A stretch of DNA of 64,000 nucleotides from Coprinus comatus (GCA_034638255.1 JAWPGT010000098.1:1-64000), one strand, 5' to 3'. Counted from the first letter of the stretch, positions 22,756-35,172 are shown. Notes: a model not told the origin generated them from the sequence alone. Translations and numbers: made by a program.

Positions 22756-22782
22756 GGGGGGGGGGGGGGGGGGGGGGGGGGG
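22756..22782 (+). repeat. Poly(G) run of 27
   Basis: An unbroken run of 27 G follows GGGCA at 22751-22755. It lies about 230 bp past the stop codon of the minus-strand gene, so it would be a C27 tract in that gene's 3' UTR if transcription reaches it. The G strand could form a quadruplex. Run length is prone to sequencing error. Confidence 0.9.
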
Positions 22783-23012
22783 AGGAAACCCAGGACGAAA
22801 CAGAGAGTATACGATAACGGCGATAGTAATAGTCCCAGGTATAGATAATAGATAGTGCACAAGATGTTGAGATGGATGTGGATACCGCGATGCAATGTGT
22901 CGAGGAGAGCTCATTGGCAACGAGGGTGATAATGATACAATACGTACAATGTTGAGATTGGTTTGTGAATCGTGCCACGGTGAAAGTTTGCCCGGAGGCA
23001 AGCTTAATGCAA

Positions 23013-24870
23013 TCAATGCAACTGGAAGGCACTTCCGAGTTCAATGCGCCCCCCTCTTTCCTCACCTTCGCCTTCTCCATCAGCGTCAGCCTCATCACCT
23101 GGAGGTACAAGATTACTGAAGGAGATCCTCCGTGCGGGGGCAAGCCTTCTGACGCGACGCAAGATTTTATGCTTGGGTGTAGAAGGGTTCTGATTGACAT
23201 CAGGACTTAACGTTTTCGGCGCGGTTGAAGGAGACGAGGGACGAGGCCGTTTGGAAGAGATGACTGGGGCAGGAAATAAAGGAGAGTCTCCTAGGACGGG
23301 TAGTTCAGGTCCAAATATACTTGGATTACGCTGCAGATTCATCGGTAGCGGTTTGCCTGAACTCTTTTTGCTGGGTCTGCCCAAACCCAAAGCAGCGAGG
23401 TTCTCCTTTTTCTTCTCCCTCTCCTTGGGTTCGTCCTTCTTTGTTTCCTTTGAAACTCGGCCCTTCATAATCGCTTCCAAAGAGTGTCCAATCTCCAAGG
23501 CCCTCTTGGTTACTGAAGGAGAGCCCTTACTGATCAAGGGAGTGGTCGGTGCTGATGGTGCTGATGAGTCTGGAGGAGGTGTTGCCTTAGTACTGAATGG
23601 CATTTGCTTTCTAGGTTTTTTCGCTTGTTTATTACGAATCTTTTCTTCCTCATCGGAAGAGGTACAAACAGGAGATTTTGTACGAACTTGTCCAGGTGTC
23701 GTAGGTGTATGCACAATATGCTCATGCCTCATTTCCTGTGCAAGGGCTCCAAACGACGGTGCACGCTTAGCGCCACTTCTTCCAGTGAGGGGGGTGTCTT
23801 TAGGCGGAAGCACGGGAGGGATGCCATCATCTTGCATTAGACGTTGAACTCGTGGGTTTGGGAGTACACCTTCGCTACTGGTAGTCATTATTGATAATGA
23901 GGATGAAGAGACCGACATGGCTCGACGAAGAGCGCGAGGACTAGAAGCAAATGAAGAAAGAGTGTTCAAAGTAGAAGAACTTGGGGTAGAAGGATTAATC
24001 GAGGATGGAGTGCTGCAAGCAGGTGGGGAAGAACAGCGAAGGCCAGGGTTAGCACGAGTGGAACGTTGATAAGGGTGTGATGTAGTATGACGTTCCGCTC
24101 GTTGTAGACGGTTTGATAGGCTAAGAAAGAAAAGTAAGTCTACACCATCGATGGACTGTGTAGCGTGAACAACTTACCGAGCTAGATGTTCGTTGTTTTT
24201 AATATCCATTCCAACAGCATTCATGAAATCCATACTAGACTGCCGATATAGAGGTCGTTTATTGCCTAGGCCACCATCGACAGAATGTTCCAGACTGTCT
24301 TGCATGTATGAATAATGAGAAGCCATATCCCCCTCTTCTTCCTCAGCAATTGTTGAACGTTGCTGGACAAGAGCTTGCTCTTTGGCGCGCGAGCGAGAAA
24401 GTTCAATGAGCTTGACGCGGGTAGCACGGAGTGAATGGGGCCATTCCGAAGGGCCTTTGGCTTTGGAAACGCCTCGGGCAATTTTGTCCAGGAGATTAGA
24501 TGGTGGAATGGGACCATTGAACGGCGTGACCAGGTGTGAGGGGAGCGCATCCAAAGTCTGAACATATAAGTATCATTGTATGATCTATGGTAGGAATAAC
24601 GCGTCGGCTTACTCTAGAAAGTAGAAGAATTTGTTCTGGCTTCCATTCCCACTCGAGATCGTCGGCGTTCGAACTATTCCAACTATCAGTACTCTTACGG
24701 TTCGCGGCTGGAGTCATAAATATATTTGAGCATGTTGGAGAGCCACAGCTACGAGGAGTACGCGGTGTGGCGATGGAGTTTGAGGATAAGAGGGACGATG
24801 CCCGACGGGGAAGAGAATGGGGAAGGGCGATGGCGAGAGGGGAGGCGAGCTGAGGACGACGGGTCTGCAT
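23013..24870 (-). CDS. Conserved-looking protein of unknown function
   Basis: Exons 24613-24870, 24178-24557 and 23013-24120 join to 581 residues starting MQTRRPQLASP. I do not recognise a named family. A globular-looking segment (about residues 60-190) includes WEWKPEQILLLSRTLDALPSH, TPFNGPIPPSNLLDKIARGV and a helical basic stretch ATRVKLIELSRSRAKEQAL. The rest is disordered, Ser/Pro-rich and basic, with several SP and TP sites that could be phosphorylated, and a Lys/Glu-rich tract KKDEPKEREKKKENL. The composition suggests a nuclear or cytoskeletal regulator, but no function can be assigned. The frame is uninterrupted over three exons, which supports a real gene. Confidence 0.75.
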
Positions 24871-25514
24871 AGATAAGAAGAAGGAGTGTGTATAAGGCAG
24901 ATTGTGGTCGACGACGAGCAGCAGTACGAGTTCGACGCCAGAAACAGCGACGAGACGCGATTCGCACAGGAGCTGGAGGTAAAGAAAGCGACCCCAAAGG
25001 TCCATCGCCCAAACAAACACAATTCACACTCCGACACCCGATTAGGAACTCTCTGCTTCTTTTGGGCAGCCCTGATCACCGAATCCAATCTCCAGATGTG
25101 GCGCTTCCCCCCAGATACACCCAGCGACAGTCACAAAACCTACACGCTACGTCTATCGACACCCTGGCAATCATGTCGTGCAGCATCTCAGGATGCCCGG
25201 CATCGTTGGCGGGGTCCAGGGCAACGTGGCCAGCATCGTGGCCTTCGCGTACGGAATATCGGAACAGATTCCCTGACCTCGTGACCGCCCCATTGTTCTG
25301 CCTTCCATGGTATTGCCAATTGTTCGAATGTAGATAACATAGCGCATCAGATCAAAGAACCAAGTCTGTATTATCTACAAAAACGTGCCTGTGGTGTTCA
25401 ACTCTATACCTACATCATTTGTTGAGAGAGAACAATATATTTCTGCCTCAAACTGTATCAAAACATAGATTACAAGTATCATCAAACACACCAAGATATA
25501 GATCAACTCAACGG
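24871..25514. other. Intergenic stretch, 0.6 kb
   Basis: This is the 5' flank of the unknown gene and the 3' flank of the IWS1 gene, both on the minus strand. Two plus-strand frames of about 130-150 codons (24886-25337) overlap each other, lack family motifs and look like chance openings. Confidence 0.5.
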
Positions 25515-26861
25515 TCACTTCATAGTGACCTTCCTCGTCAATCCCTTGATTCTCTCTGCATTCTTCCTTCTTCTCTCCGTGTCCACATCCACACTGATAT
25601 TTGGTCGCGAAACTCCAGCATTAGGCCTTGGAGCAACAGTATACGTACCCAATTCCCTTTGTGGAATCATGACTGCATTTTTCCTTACCCTAGTCTTATC
25701 TTCTTCCCTAGCTCTTGCCAAAATGGAATTCAACCTCTCTTTCTGATGAGGTTCCGTTCCATCCGAGGTAGCAGCCACAGGAACAATTCTGTCTCTGTAT
25801 GAAGCGGACCGCTTGATAATAGGTCGCGACCACGTAGACACAAGTTCATCAGCAATACGTGCGATATCTGCATTAACTCTCTTGCACTTGGTGTAGAAGA
25901 GCACTATGCGACCAAGTCCGGATTCTTTGAGTACAGATGTATCAATGAACTCCATTTTGCGAATAATGTTGAAGAGTTCGCGTTGAATGTTGAGTGCCGG
26001 AAGAGAGCGGTCAGGAAGAGGTTCAAGCCATCTCCGGACTCCTTCCAGAAGGTTGTTGTCCATCATGGACTGCGCCAGTGATGCTCTGTAGGAAAGGGTA
26101 AGAAAATTGGGCAAATATCACAGTCAAGTATTTATTACTTTCGAAGGGTTTCCATGGCTTCTGGAAGGAGCCGCAGCTTGGCAGTGGCCGGAAGCTTGTC
26201 ACCGTTCGCACGAATATCTTCATCAGCGGCGTTGTTCATGGCCTCACGCAGCCGGGCAACTTCGTCGTCCGCATAGCGGTCAAGGACCTCTTCGTCATTC
26301 TTCCTCTTACGCGGACGATTGGACTTCTTTGACTTGATGATGGCCTCGATTTGTGCATCCATCTTGGACTTTGGTGCTGTTTTACAAGACTGAGGATCCA
26401 GTTCAGCCTCAAACAAGAAAAAGACACCAACCGCGTTCCGAGGGTTCACCGTCATTATCTGAGGGAGCAGTCGCCTTTCTCTTTCGTTTTCTTAGCGCCG
26501 TTCCTTGGCTATCTTCCGTGCGCTTCCTGCTGGCGGGTTTACGTTTTGTGGCTTTTCCAATGACACGCTTTTCTTGGACATAGTCATCCTCAGAGTCAGA
26601 TGCAGATGATTCCTGGTGGCGCTGGGGAGACCTCGATATTTGTCGCGGTTTTTGTCTCTGCTGAACATTACGGAGATCTTGCAATGGTTGTGAGCAGGAG
26701 GCTGTTTACGGAGGGTGCAAAACGCCCTACCATCTTCTTCTTCAGAGAACTCGCTGTTGGAGCCACCGAAGATATCATGTTCAAGATCACGTATCTATTG
26801 AATATTAAAGCTGTGTTGTGGGTGGGCAGGAGGACGAGCATACCTGAGGTTGTTGAGCCAT
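25515..26861 (-). CDS. IWS1: Transcription elongation factor IWS1/Spn1
   Basis: Five exons (26844-26861, 26731-26794, 26432-26677, 26139-26376, 25515-26085) join to 378 residues. IWS1 (Spn1 in yeast) binds Spt6 and elongating RNA polymerase II in the nucleus and links elongation to histone and mRNA processing. Visible features are an acidic N-terminus (DIFGGSNSEFSEEED), a basic linker with PRKRKND, and the conserved IWS1 core with the TFIIS-N-like helical domain: LPATAKLRLLPEAMETLRKASLAQ, MDNNLLEGVRRWLEPLPDRS, IQRELFNIIRKMEFID, LKESGLGRIVLFYTK, STWSRPIIKRSASYRD. The first exon codes only MAQQPQ. The start lies 153 bp from the divergent gene at 27015, so the promoter is probably shared. Yeast Spn1 is of similar size. 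Confidence 0.92.
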
Positions 26862-27014
26862 GGCAGAAGGGAGGAAGTAGTTCACACGGGTTATTGAGCC
26901 TCACGTGGTGTCACGACAAGAGGCTATGTGATGAAATGAGCAGAACATCCTATTTTTACACCCAATGCCTCCAACTTTAAACAGCTTTCTCCAAAGCTAA
27001 CCAAATCAGTCCCA

Positions 27015-29106
27015 ATGTCTTCCCAACACCTCTACCACCCTTCCGACCTCGAACGTCCCCTTCCGCCCCTTCCGCCACTAGACCAGCCACAGCCTCCGAC
27101 CCGTCGGGTCGGGTCAATCCCCCCCTCTGCCTTCCGACTCAACTCGGTTTCGTCTCCAATCAAGAGAATGTCAATGTGCAGCTTCATTCCATCCGGGCGG
27201 CAGTCTTTTTTCACGTCACTCGTTCAAACACCAAATATCTTGGCTGCAGTGGCCAAGCATCTGCCAGACTGGTCTGACCTTTGCGCCCTCCTCAATACTT
27301 CTAGAGAATGTCGCAACATCATGTCCAATATCGAGCTCAGAGATGTTGTACTCGCTCGCTTCGTACCTGCTTACTCTGATGCTCTTAACTGGAGGGATAT
27401 GGCTAACTATCAAGACATTCCGGTCACCATTCATGACCTTCATCTCCTTTGTATGTATTTCATTATCCGTTCATGTCGTCACTCTCATTGGAAACGGTCT
27501 GGTAGTGATCTCACAACAGTTGGGGCTCCACCGGTATCCTATGCATGCCGTTCGAATACTTGCGGCACTCTATCCCACCATAGAAGATGATTGGCTCACT
27601 CACAAATTCATCCAACTGACACAGGTTTATTCGCGCTTTGTGCTCCTTCTCCAAGCAATGGTACACAGTTCCTCTCTGCCTGTCCCTCTCGACCAAGAAG
27701 AAAATAGCCCTAGACAGTCCTCACGATCCTCTCGTCAACTCACCTTTCCCGCTCCACTTGCTTACCTCCACCATCATCACCGTCAAGAAGCACCGGTCTC
27801 TAAGCGTTCCAAGCACCATTCATTGCCCCTCAAAGGAAACCCAATCGATTCCACATTGCCACATGTAAGACTTACCGTTCGCCCCTCTGCGGACAGGCTA
27901 TCCTCAATGATATCAACCTCCGCAACCAATGATGTCAAAAAATTGAACAGGAAGCGATCGCTATTCAAGAAATCATCATCAATCATTAATAACCCGCCAC
28001 CACCAGAAGAACCACGCGCTCTCAGGCTCTATTCAGGGTCGTGGCGCAAATACATGCATTCCGGTAAAATCGCCTCCCAGCCAGAATTTTGGGATGGTTC
28101 TATGGCACTCAAGCTTCCTGATGACGGAGCTCTGAAACGGCCACCTCGGTGTTTTGCCTCTGCGAATTATTCAAGTGATTCATCCGCTCCTGTAAGTCCG
28201 ACAATCGCTTATATTTCGCTTCCGAGGACCGACGACGGAAGTTGTAGATCAACCTCTACACTACCTTCAATATTCTCGAGAGCAGGTTCTTCCCTTCCAC
28301 TATCACCACATGATCTAAGCCTTGCAACTTGTCGTGTTCGTGCTCCGGTTTTACGCGTGTTCGTGCCCTGCACAGAGATGGAAGCACGTTCGGCAAATGT
28401 ACTTGCTTGCGAAGAACAGCTCGTTGAAGCTGGGTTATGGAAACACCTCAGTACAGGGGACATCGTATGCAATCTAGGTTATGTTCCACCTGCAGTAGAC
28501 GATATAGGCCCGTTGGATACCGAAGAAGATATACACAGTATCCTTCCACAGGGGAACAGAAACGCCAACAATAACAACGAATTCCGCAAGTGGTTGTTGT
28601 TTGACGGACATTGTCTTGTTCCTTTCATACCTCCCGGCGTGGTACCAATAAAAAATCCACTGATGCTTCCCTCACCATTCTATTATAATCACCTTATACT
28701 CGGGTCATCACGACAACAAGGAAACATGAGGTTTATCATTAATAAATTTCCGCCCGTTTATGATATACCGCAATTAGAATTAGTTAATGTGGCACGAATG
28801 GTACCTAGCACGCATGCTCCTACCGGATGGGTTGAAGTGAAGAAGTGGGCCTGGACTGCGAGAGTCGTTCGGACGAAACCTAACCCACATTCACATTTAC
28901 TAATGAGCGGAGGTGAATTTGGACAAGGTGAGGCAATTGAGATGGGTGATGGATGGAATGGAGTGTGGGTGTTCGAGGGTGAGGGAACCAAAGAAGGGAG
29001 ACAAGCGTTGCTTGATACTATTACTGGGCTCTCCTTGCCTGGTGGCCCAAAAGAGTGGGAATTGGTTAGAAAGCGGAGTGGTGGTGGAATACTCTGGCTT
29101 AGGTGA
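27015..29106 (+). CDS. F-box-like protein of unknown role
   Basis: Exons 27015-27450 and 27506-29106 give 678 residues. After a Pro-rich start, about residues 74-110 (TPNILAAVAKHLPDWSDLCALLNTSRECRNIM) resemble an F-box, the segment that docks substrate receptors to Skp1 in SCF ubiquitin ligases. A helical stretch follows (QVYSRFVLLLQAMVHSS), then long low-complexity Ser/Pro-rich linkers, then a folded-looking C-terminal part with EMEARSANVLACEEQLVEAGLW, GDIVCNLGYVPP, GWVEVKKWAWTARVVRTKP and GDGWNGVWVFEGEGTKEGRQ. The last looks like a ligand- or peptide-binding domain, but I cannot name it. TAG/GTGAGT at the end could also be spliced to a short alternative C-terminus ending near 29173. The existence of the gene is well supported; the F-box label is inference. 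Confidence 0.75.
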
Positions 29107-31364
29107 GTTTCTCTAGGTCTATGAGTAATGCTTTATGCTGACTTGATTACCGACATTCAGGTTGATGCTTCATTAATGTTCTACAGACTGTATCTAATGT
29201 GAACTTGCGCGGACAATATTTCATTTGTATCATTTGTCATTGTCGGAATTTCTTCCCCCCTTTTTTTTCTAGACTAACCCTTTTTCTTCGGACATGATAT
29301 CCTGTCGTACTCAACCTTAAAGAGTTCATTGGCATGTTCTTCGACCAGCTTCGCATTTCTATCGTTGTCTTATCTTATGTGCATTCTTCGTATAATCAAT
29401 TAAGTACATAAGTAATTAACTTCCCTATGTTGTTGGACCTACATGTTTTAGATATATAATGTTTCACCAACGACGTAACATCACCATTTTTTACCTACAT
29501 GTTTTCATGATAAGTTTAAGCGGTGGCATTGCAATTGTGTCAACTGTGGAAAGTCCTCGTTTGATGTCTATAAATATCATCATGAACAGTGATGTGTGGC
29601 GCCTACCTAATTATATAAACGAAAACCCCTGATAATCAACCTCCTTCCTAACCACTACCTGTACCATACTATCATCGCATGCTAAACCGCATTACATTGG
29701 CTCTATCCATGCCCCTTGTCTCATGAGACTACTCGTGTTCATGCGGATCAATAAATAGACCCTAATCGACAACACCTTTACAACAAGACTCAACAGCTTT
29801 ACACACAACGTTCCCTGAACACCTCTTTATCCTTATCGTCGTCGGATGATGTGCTATCATTACGGCTCGTACATACTCATTACGCGTGAAAAGCATTCAC
29901 AAGGTACAATACATCGTACAGATTGTATCCTCAATCATTGGCTAAAATTGATGGTGTGCCATACTTGGCAAACAGAACATTGGTTTACGATATTAATGTC
30001 GCATATATCCAATCACCTACCTAAAGCGATAGCGATGCAACTCCAATACAAAAAGAATATTCGACATATGTAGTCTCAAGGTTAAACGCTCAAGAGTCGA
30101 GTAGTGTCACGCATAGAACATTTATAATTCTGTCACATAGATGATAGAGTATATGCGCATGTGTCCTGTGTACGCCACACAGTATACTGCGGGCAGACGT
30201 CTTTGTTACTGCCAGCTGCATTACCATCGAATTTCGAAACACTGTTCAAGAAGTGGATCTATCATATAGCTGTGCTCCCGGAAACGGGACCGACTAGACT
30301 CATACCAAATTCCCTATGCAGCTCAAGGGAGCACGGGGTCTAATATTTCACCCTAGTCTCGCTCTCCGAAGTTCGTAAACGCATGCAGTACCAAGACTTG
30401 GTTGTTCCATGCGGAACTACTATTACAAAGAATCGCCCCGAGCTTTATTGGTCATATCCTACGCTCTCGTTTTTCAGAACTACAAATGGTGGGGGAATAT
30501 TACTGATAAGACGCACAAGAAAGGCATCGCAACACACACACACACCTAGGAGGCAAGAAAAAAATACCACCAAAATATAAACATGTCGTCGACGCCTTGA
30601 AAAAAGTTGCAAAAACAAAGTACAAAGAAAATGCGCAGACAACTGGAATATCTTATGAAGAACAGAAACAAAATATTGAAACAGGAGGAGGCTCTAATTG
30701 GGCCCTAGTATTCAAGTGTATGTCACCTCACAGTGGTGTAGCAAGGCACCTATGCTAGGGTCAAAATAGCACACGAAATGCTAGGGGAAGGAACCAGCAA
30801 GTAATCTAACAATACCTACGACAAGATAGGAGACAAGGCTGGACCCCAGAAATCAAAGGCTAAAAAGGCTAAAATGCAACCAACAAGAAGAAGGCCTGTA
30901 CTCTGATTCAATAACATGAATCTCGAAGCTTAATATGAAACCATACACTCTTATGTGCCGTACAAACATGTACTGAAGGAAAATAACATGACAATGTAGT
31001 ACTAAACATGGAGGTTTTTAGACGACCTTTGAGAAGACCCTACACGTTAGCTAGTAATGTTCACTTACATAGCAGGCCATCAGGAACATCAATGATTATA
31101 AGCAAAGTCAGTGAGGATTCTTTTCGTTACCAAATAAGAACAGAAAAACAAGACCTGCAATCCCAACATTGACCTAAACTCATCTCATTACAGCAATTGC
31201 TAATTCCGAGCCAACTCACCCAACCTCTTGCATACACACCACAGAGGTAATGAATACCGAGTTCTTTATCATCAGCAGTACTTACAGCGAATCAAAATGT
31301 ATACCGCAGTAAACAAGAGGAAATGAAAAAGTAGTACGTAATACATGTCTCCCGGCCAAAAAAA
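29107..31364. other. Intergenic stretch, 2.3 kb
   Basis: No supported gene was found. Frames of 60-75 codons at 29846-30073, 30161-30343 and 30383-30580 carry no motif. A short AC microsatellite lies at about 30532-30544. The right part is 3' flank of RPT2. Low coding content on both strands. Confidence 0.5.
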
Positions 31365-32853
31365 CTACAGATATAAACCCTCTGGTGTGCCTTCGTTTTT
31401 CCTGTACAACACCTAAAGATCAAAGTCAATCAACAAGACGTATGAGAATGAAATGTTGGATACACACCTTCTCACGAGCAGTTGTGAAATCTTCTTTTGT
31501 GACCCTCATCCTACGTTCCCTCAGCGCAAGCAATCCAGCCTCCGTACATACCGCCTTGATATCAGCACCAGAAAGGTCATCCTTCATTGTGATGAATTCT
31601 TCCAGATCCACGTTTTCATTTAGACTCATGCGTGAAGTGTGTAGCCTAAAGATATGCCGTTTTGTCTTGATGTCAGGTAATGGGAATTCAATCTTTCTAT
31701 CAATACGTCCGGGTCGAATGAGCGCAGGATCAAGAGTCTCAATCCTATTTGTAGCCATGATAACTTTGACGTCCCCTCGAGTATCGAAACCATCCAGTTG
31801 GTTTAGGAGCTCCAACATGGTTCGTTGAATTTCACGTTCACCTCCTGATGTCGAATCATATCGCTTTGTACCGATTGCGTCGATTTCGTCGATGAAGACA
31901 ATACTGGGAGCATGTTCTTCAGCGACACGGAAAAGTTCACGGACAAGTTTGGGTCCATCACCAAGATATTTCTGGATGAGCTCTGAACCAACAATACGTA
32001 GGAAGGTGGCAGAAGTTTGGTTGGCGACGGCTTTAGCTAGTAGAGTTTTTCCTGTTCCAGGAACACCGTAAAGAATGACACCTTTGGGTGGCTTAATACC
32101 CATCTCTTCATATAATTCGGGATGTGTAAGAGGCAACTCGACGGATTCCTGGCAAGAAACGATTGGTATATAGTAGTAAAAGGAAAAAATAGGCTTACCT
32201 TAATTTCCTGAATCTGTTGCTCCAGACCACCAATATCGGCGTAACTCTCTGTCGGGGCCTTATCGAGTTTCATGACACTAACCATAGGGTCCGCATCATC
32301 TTGCAGAACACCAACGATAGACTGTGTCTTGTGATGTAGTAGGACTTGGCACCCAGGTTCCAGCAAGTCCTTGTCCACATACGACATAATAGATACATAA
32401 AACTCAGGTCCAGAGGCGGTACTGATAATTGCATGATCGTCGTCAATAATCTCCTCCATTGTCCCCACAGCCATGGGACTACCCCGAAGATCGTCAACCT
32501 TGGACCTATCCTCCTCATTCTTCTCTTCTCTTGTAGCCTCTGGTTTCAGACGTTCTTGGTTTTGTACAAATTCCTCCTCCATTAATAGGTAATCCTTGGT
32601 ACGTTCCATCTTGAGTAGTTTAAGACGACAGCGTGTGGTAGGATAGACCGCGGGGAGTTTAGATGCTGCTGAGGGACCACGTCTCTTCTTTTTGCCAACA
32701 CGAGTGGGGAGAGGAGGCTCCCATTTCTTCTTCTGAGGTTGCTGGTCTTTCTTGTCCTTGTCGCCTCCTGGCAAGTCGCCAGGCATTGATGGTGCATTAC
32801 CCTAGATAGCTGTTATATATGGATATCTGCTATATATTGAATGAACTGACCAT
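31365..32853 (-). CDS. RPT2: 26S proteasome regulatory ATPase subunit 4 (Rpt2)
   Basis: Rpt2 is one of six AAA+ ATPases in the base of the 19S particle; it unfolds substrates and helps open the 20S gate. Four exons (32851-32853, 32199-32801, 31468-32148, 31365-31412) give 444 residues. The first exon is only ATG, spliced (donor GTCAGT) to GGTAATGCACCATCA, giving MGNAPS, the conserved N-myristoylation signal of Rpt2. If that intron is ignored the frame starts at 32786 without the signal. Seen further: coiled-coil segment ([19 protein letters not shown]), OB-type region, Walker A GVPGTGKT (about 230-237), Walker B IVFIDEID (Glu about 290), sensor MATNR, arginine-finger region RPGRIDRK, and C-terminal HbYX motif LYL. 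It shares a 160-bp divergent promoter with the gene at 33014. Confidence 0.95.
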
Positions 32854-33013
32854 TATCGATAGAGTCTGTGTGGATGTGGTGGTGAAGGAAGGTGTGCAAC
32901 ATTTTGAGGACGCGTCAGACTTCCTAATCAGGCAGCGACGTCACTGTAATATATGTGACCGCGGTGTGACATCAGGCGTGGCACAGGGGACAACTGAGTT
33001 CAGTAATAACTTT

Positions 33014-34332
33014 ATGGATTCCTCGTCGACACCGCTCAACTCGGCCCACTCACAATTCATCCAGGCTGGTACGCTGATTTATGGCTAAGCTGTACTTATG
33101 CTGAACTCAAAATATAGATGATGATGACTCCGACTTTGACGATGACAACATCCCCGGTTTCTCTCATCCTACATTAGCACAACCTCCCCAAACCCAAAAC
33201 AACAATACAAGTAAAGGAAAGGCAAGGGCTGTTCATGAACAGCTGGAACCCACAAGAGGAGCGAGTCAATCAGGGTCTCCAGCCGTAAGTGGGACGATAG
33301 GCAGTTCTTCAGCTAGTGCGCAGCGCTCGTCGTCAAGACAGACGGTAGGAGGCATGCGAGTAGAGACGAGGTATGTACACTGGGTGTCAATTGTGCGCAA
33401 GCTTATTTTTCAATAGATATTCAGGAATGGATACTCTTGATGAACCGGTTACAACTACTATCGTATGCACCATCCTATCACGCATATAATCTATTACTGA
33501 AGCCCGTAACACAAGGCTCGCGACCTCCTATCAATATATAGCAAGCTTGTGCAAGTCCTGTACCCAAGAAAATCCACTGGAAGAGAAGTCTTGAAGTATG
33601 TCCTTTGATCCTTCTACGATCGTGCTGAGGACTAAAATTCTTGCAAGGGATTGGGATTTATGGGGACCACTATTACTTTGTCTATGCCTTGGAATTATGT
33701 TGAGTATCAATGTAAGATATCCTTGTTATTCAGGCCCTTTTTTTGTTGAAACTGTGCTGTTGTAGGCACCGGCCGATCAATCTATGGGAGTATTCACTAG
33801 TGTCATCGTAATTTGTTCACTTGGTGCTCTGGCAGTTACTATCCAGGCCAAAGTAAGTGTTTACCCCTTTGACTACCGACTCCATTTTGAATTCTATTGG
33901 TCAGCTGCTAGGAGGGAGAGTGTAAGATTCGTTTGAGTTTTCACATTAACCTGCCGTCTCAATTGACTTTTAGATCCTTCTTTCAAGGCCTTTGCGTCTT
34001 AGGTTACTGCATCGCCCCGTTGGATATTGCAGCTCTAGTTGGGTGTTTTGTCCGCTTCTTCTGGATCAGGGTGCCGATCGCCCTTGTGTGTTGGGCTTGG
34101 TGTATATGGGGTATGTGGTCGTAAATCATCGACACTCGCGAGAATTCGCCTAATTGTAATTCAGCTTCTGTCAACTTCTTGGACGGCACGAAAATCGAGC
34201 AGCAACGTATTCTGCTTGCCGTATACCCTCTTCTGTATGTCCTCCCGGCGCCTTGTTATTCAAAATTAATTTGACCTCTACTATCACAGCTTGTTCTACT
34301 TCATACTAGCTTGGATGATTCTGATCCAGTAG
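33014..34332 (+). CDS. YIP4: Yip1-domain Golgi membrane protein (YIPF6/Yip4 type)
   Basis: Ten exons (33014-33068, 33118-33370, 33417-33462, 33516-33595, 33648-33711, 33766-33852, 33905-33921, 33974-34110, 34165-34234, 34290-34332) give 283 residues. The seventh exon is only 17 nt. The cytosolic N-terminus is acidic and Ser/Gln-rich (residues 1-95). The family signature is DTLDEPVTTTIARDLLSIYSKLVQVLYPRK, then RDWDLWGPLLLCLCLGIML, GGRVSFFQGLCVLGYCIAPLDIAALV and WASVNFLDGTKIEQQRILLAVYP, with five hydrophobic segments. Yip1-family proteins act in vesicle budding and Rab GTPase membrane recruitment at ER and Golgi. The label YIPF6/Yip4 rests on the LDEPVTTTI and LYPRK motifs. Confidence 0.9.
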
Positions 34333-34412
34333 GTAGAATATCATTTGTCGCAAAAATATATGCATTGTCTTCTACGTTTCTCTGAGAAAAATGCTTTACG
34401 CAGTAAATGTCT

Positions 34413-35172
34413 TCACTCCTGTTTTGCGTTAGTTTCAGTTAGAATACTGGATGGTTCCATGGCCACGTCGGAGGCGAGACGAGATATTTCTGAAAAAGCA
34501 GCTCGTAATAGATCAAGGTCGGAATCCAGGCTCTCTGCCCTGATCTTCATCTGTACAGAAATGTTTATAACAGCCATTAATAGATAAATGAAACAAGCAT
34601 ACTTACTGCAGCAATGGTATCGCTAGCGGCAATGAGTTCATGGTGGTGATTATAAACCAGAGACTGTCGTTCACTATCCAACTGCCGAATCTCTATAATT
34701 CAAAGGTTTAACATTCGGTAGCCTGAGCTGAAGCACCAAAAAACGTACCTGATATCAGCTCATTCTCTCTCTTGATCAATGTTGGAAGTGAAGAAGTTGT
34801 TATAAGTTGTTCATAGTACGACTTTGGGTCAAATGCAGGAGAGTCTACGCTTTTTTTGAGTTCCTGATGATATTCATCCACAATTGTAACTTGTAACTTA
34901 CCCATATTCATAGGATCAGCAGCGTTTCCTGGTAACGGTGCAGGTGGGCCCACTCCCAAACCATAATGTTTTCTTAATAAGTCCCGTGCTCTAGTACTAC
35001 TACGTGGTGGAGTAGAGGGTACGGCCCGTCTACCTTGAGCTTGATTCGAAGAAGTTGATGTGAGTGTAGGATGTGTAGACGATGTCGGATTTGTTGAAGA
35101 AGCTAGAGCAGATGTTGATGGACGAGAGTTAGCTGGAGAACGTTGTGGGTGGTGTAACGGGGATGAAGGCAT
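34413..35172 (-). CDS. VPS51: GARP/EARP tethering complex subunit Vps51
   Basis: Four exons (34902-35172, 34749-34844, 34607-34692, 34413-34550) give 196 residues. After a low-complexity Ser/Thr/Pro start comes the Vps51 core: RARDLLRKHYGLG, MDSPAFDPKSYYEQLITTSSLPTLIKRENELISEIRQLDSERQSLVYNHHHELIAASDTI and a short helical tail. Vps51 links the GARP complex, which tethers endosome-derived vesicles at the trans-Golgi, to the SNARE Tlg1. The protein is short, as in yeast (164 residues), and lacks the long C-terminal part of animal homologues. It is convergent with the Yip1-domain gene (80 bp between stop codons); both act in Golgi traffic, which may be coincidence. Confidence 0.88.

Noticed and set aside
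24886..25337. Plus-strand gene between the two minus-strand genes
   Set aside because: Two overlapping frames with Arg/Ser-rich random-like composition and no motif; probably promoter DNA.
26377..26431. Frameshift in IWS1 between SER and AELDPQ readings
   Set aside because: A 55-nt GT-AG intron (donor GTTGGT, acceptor AAAACAG) restores the frame, so no break is needed.
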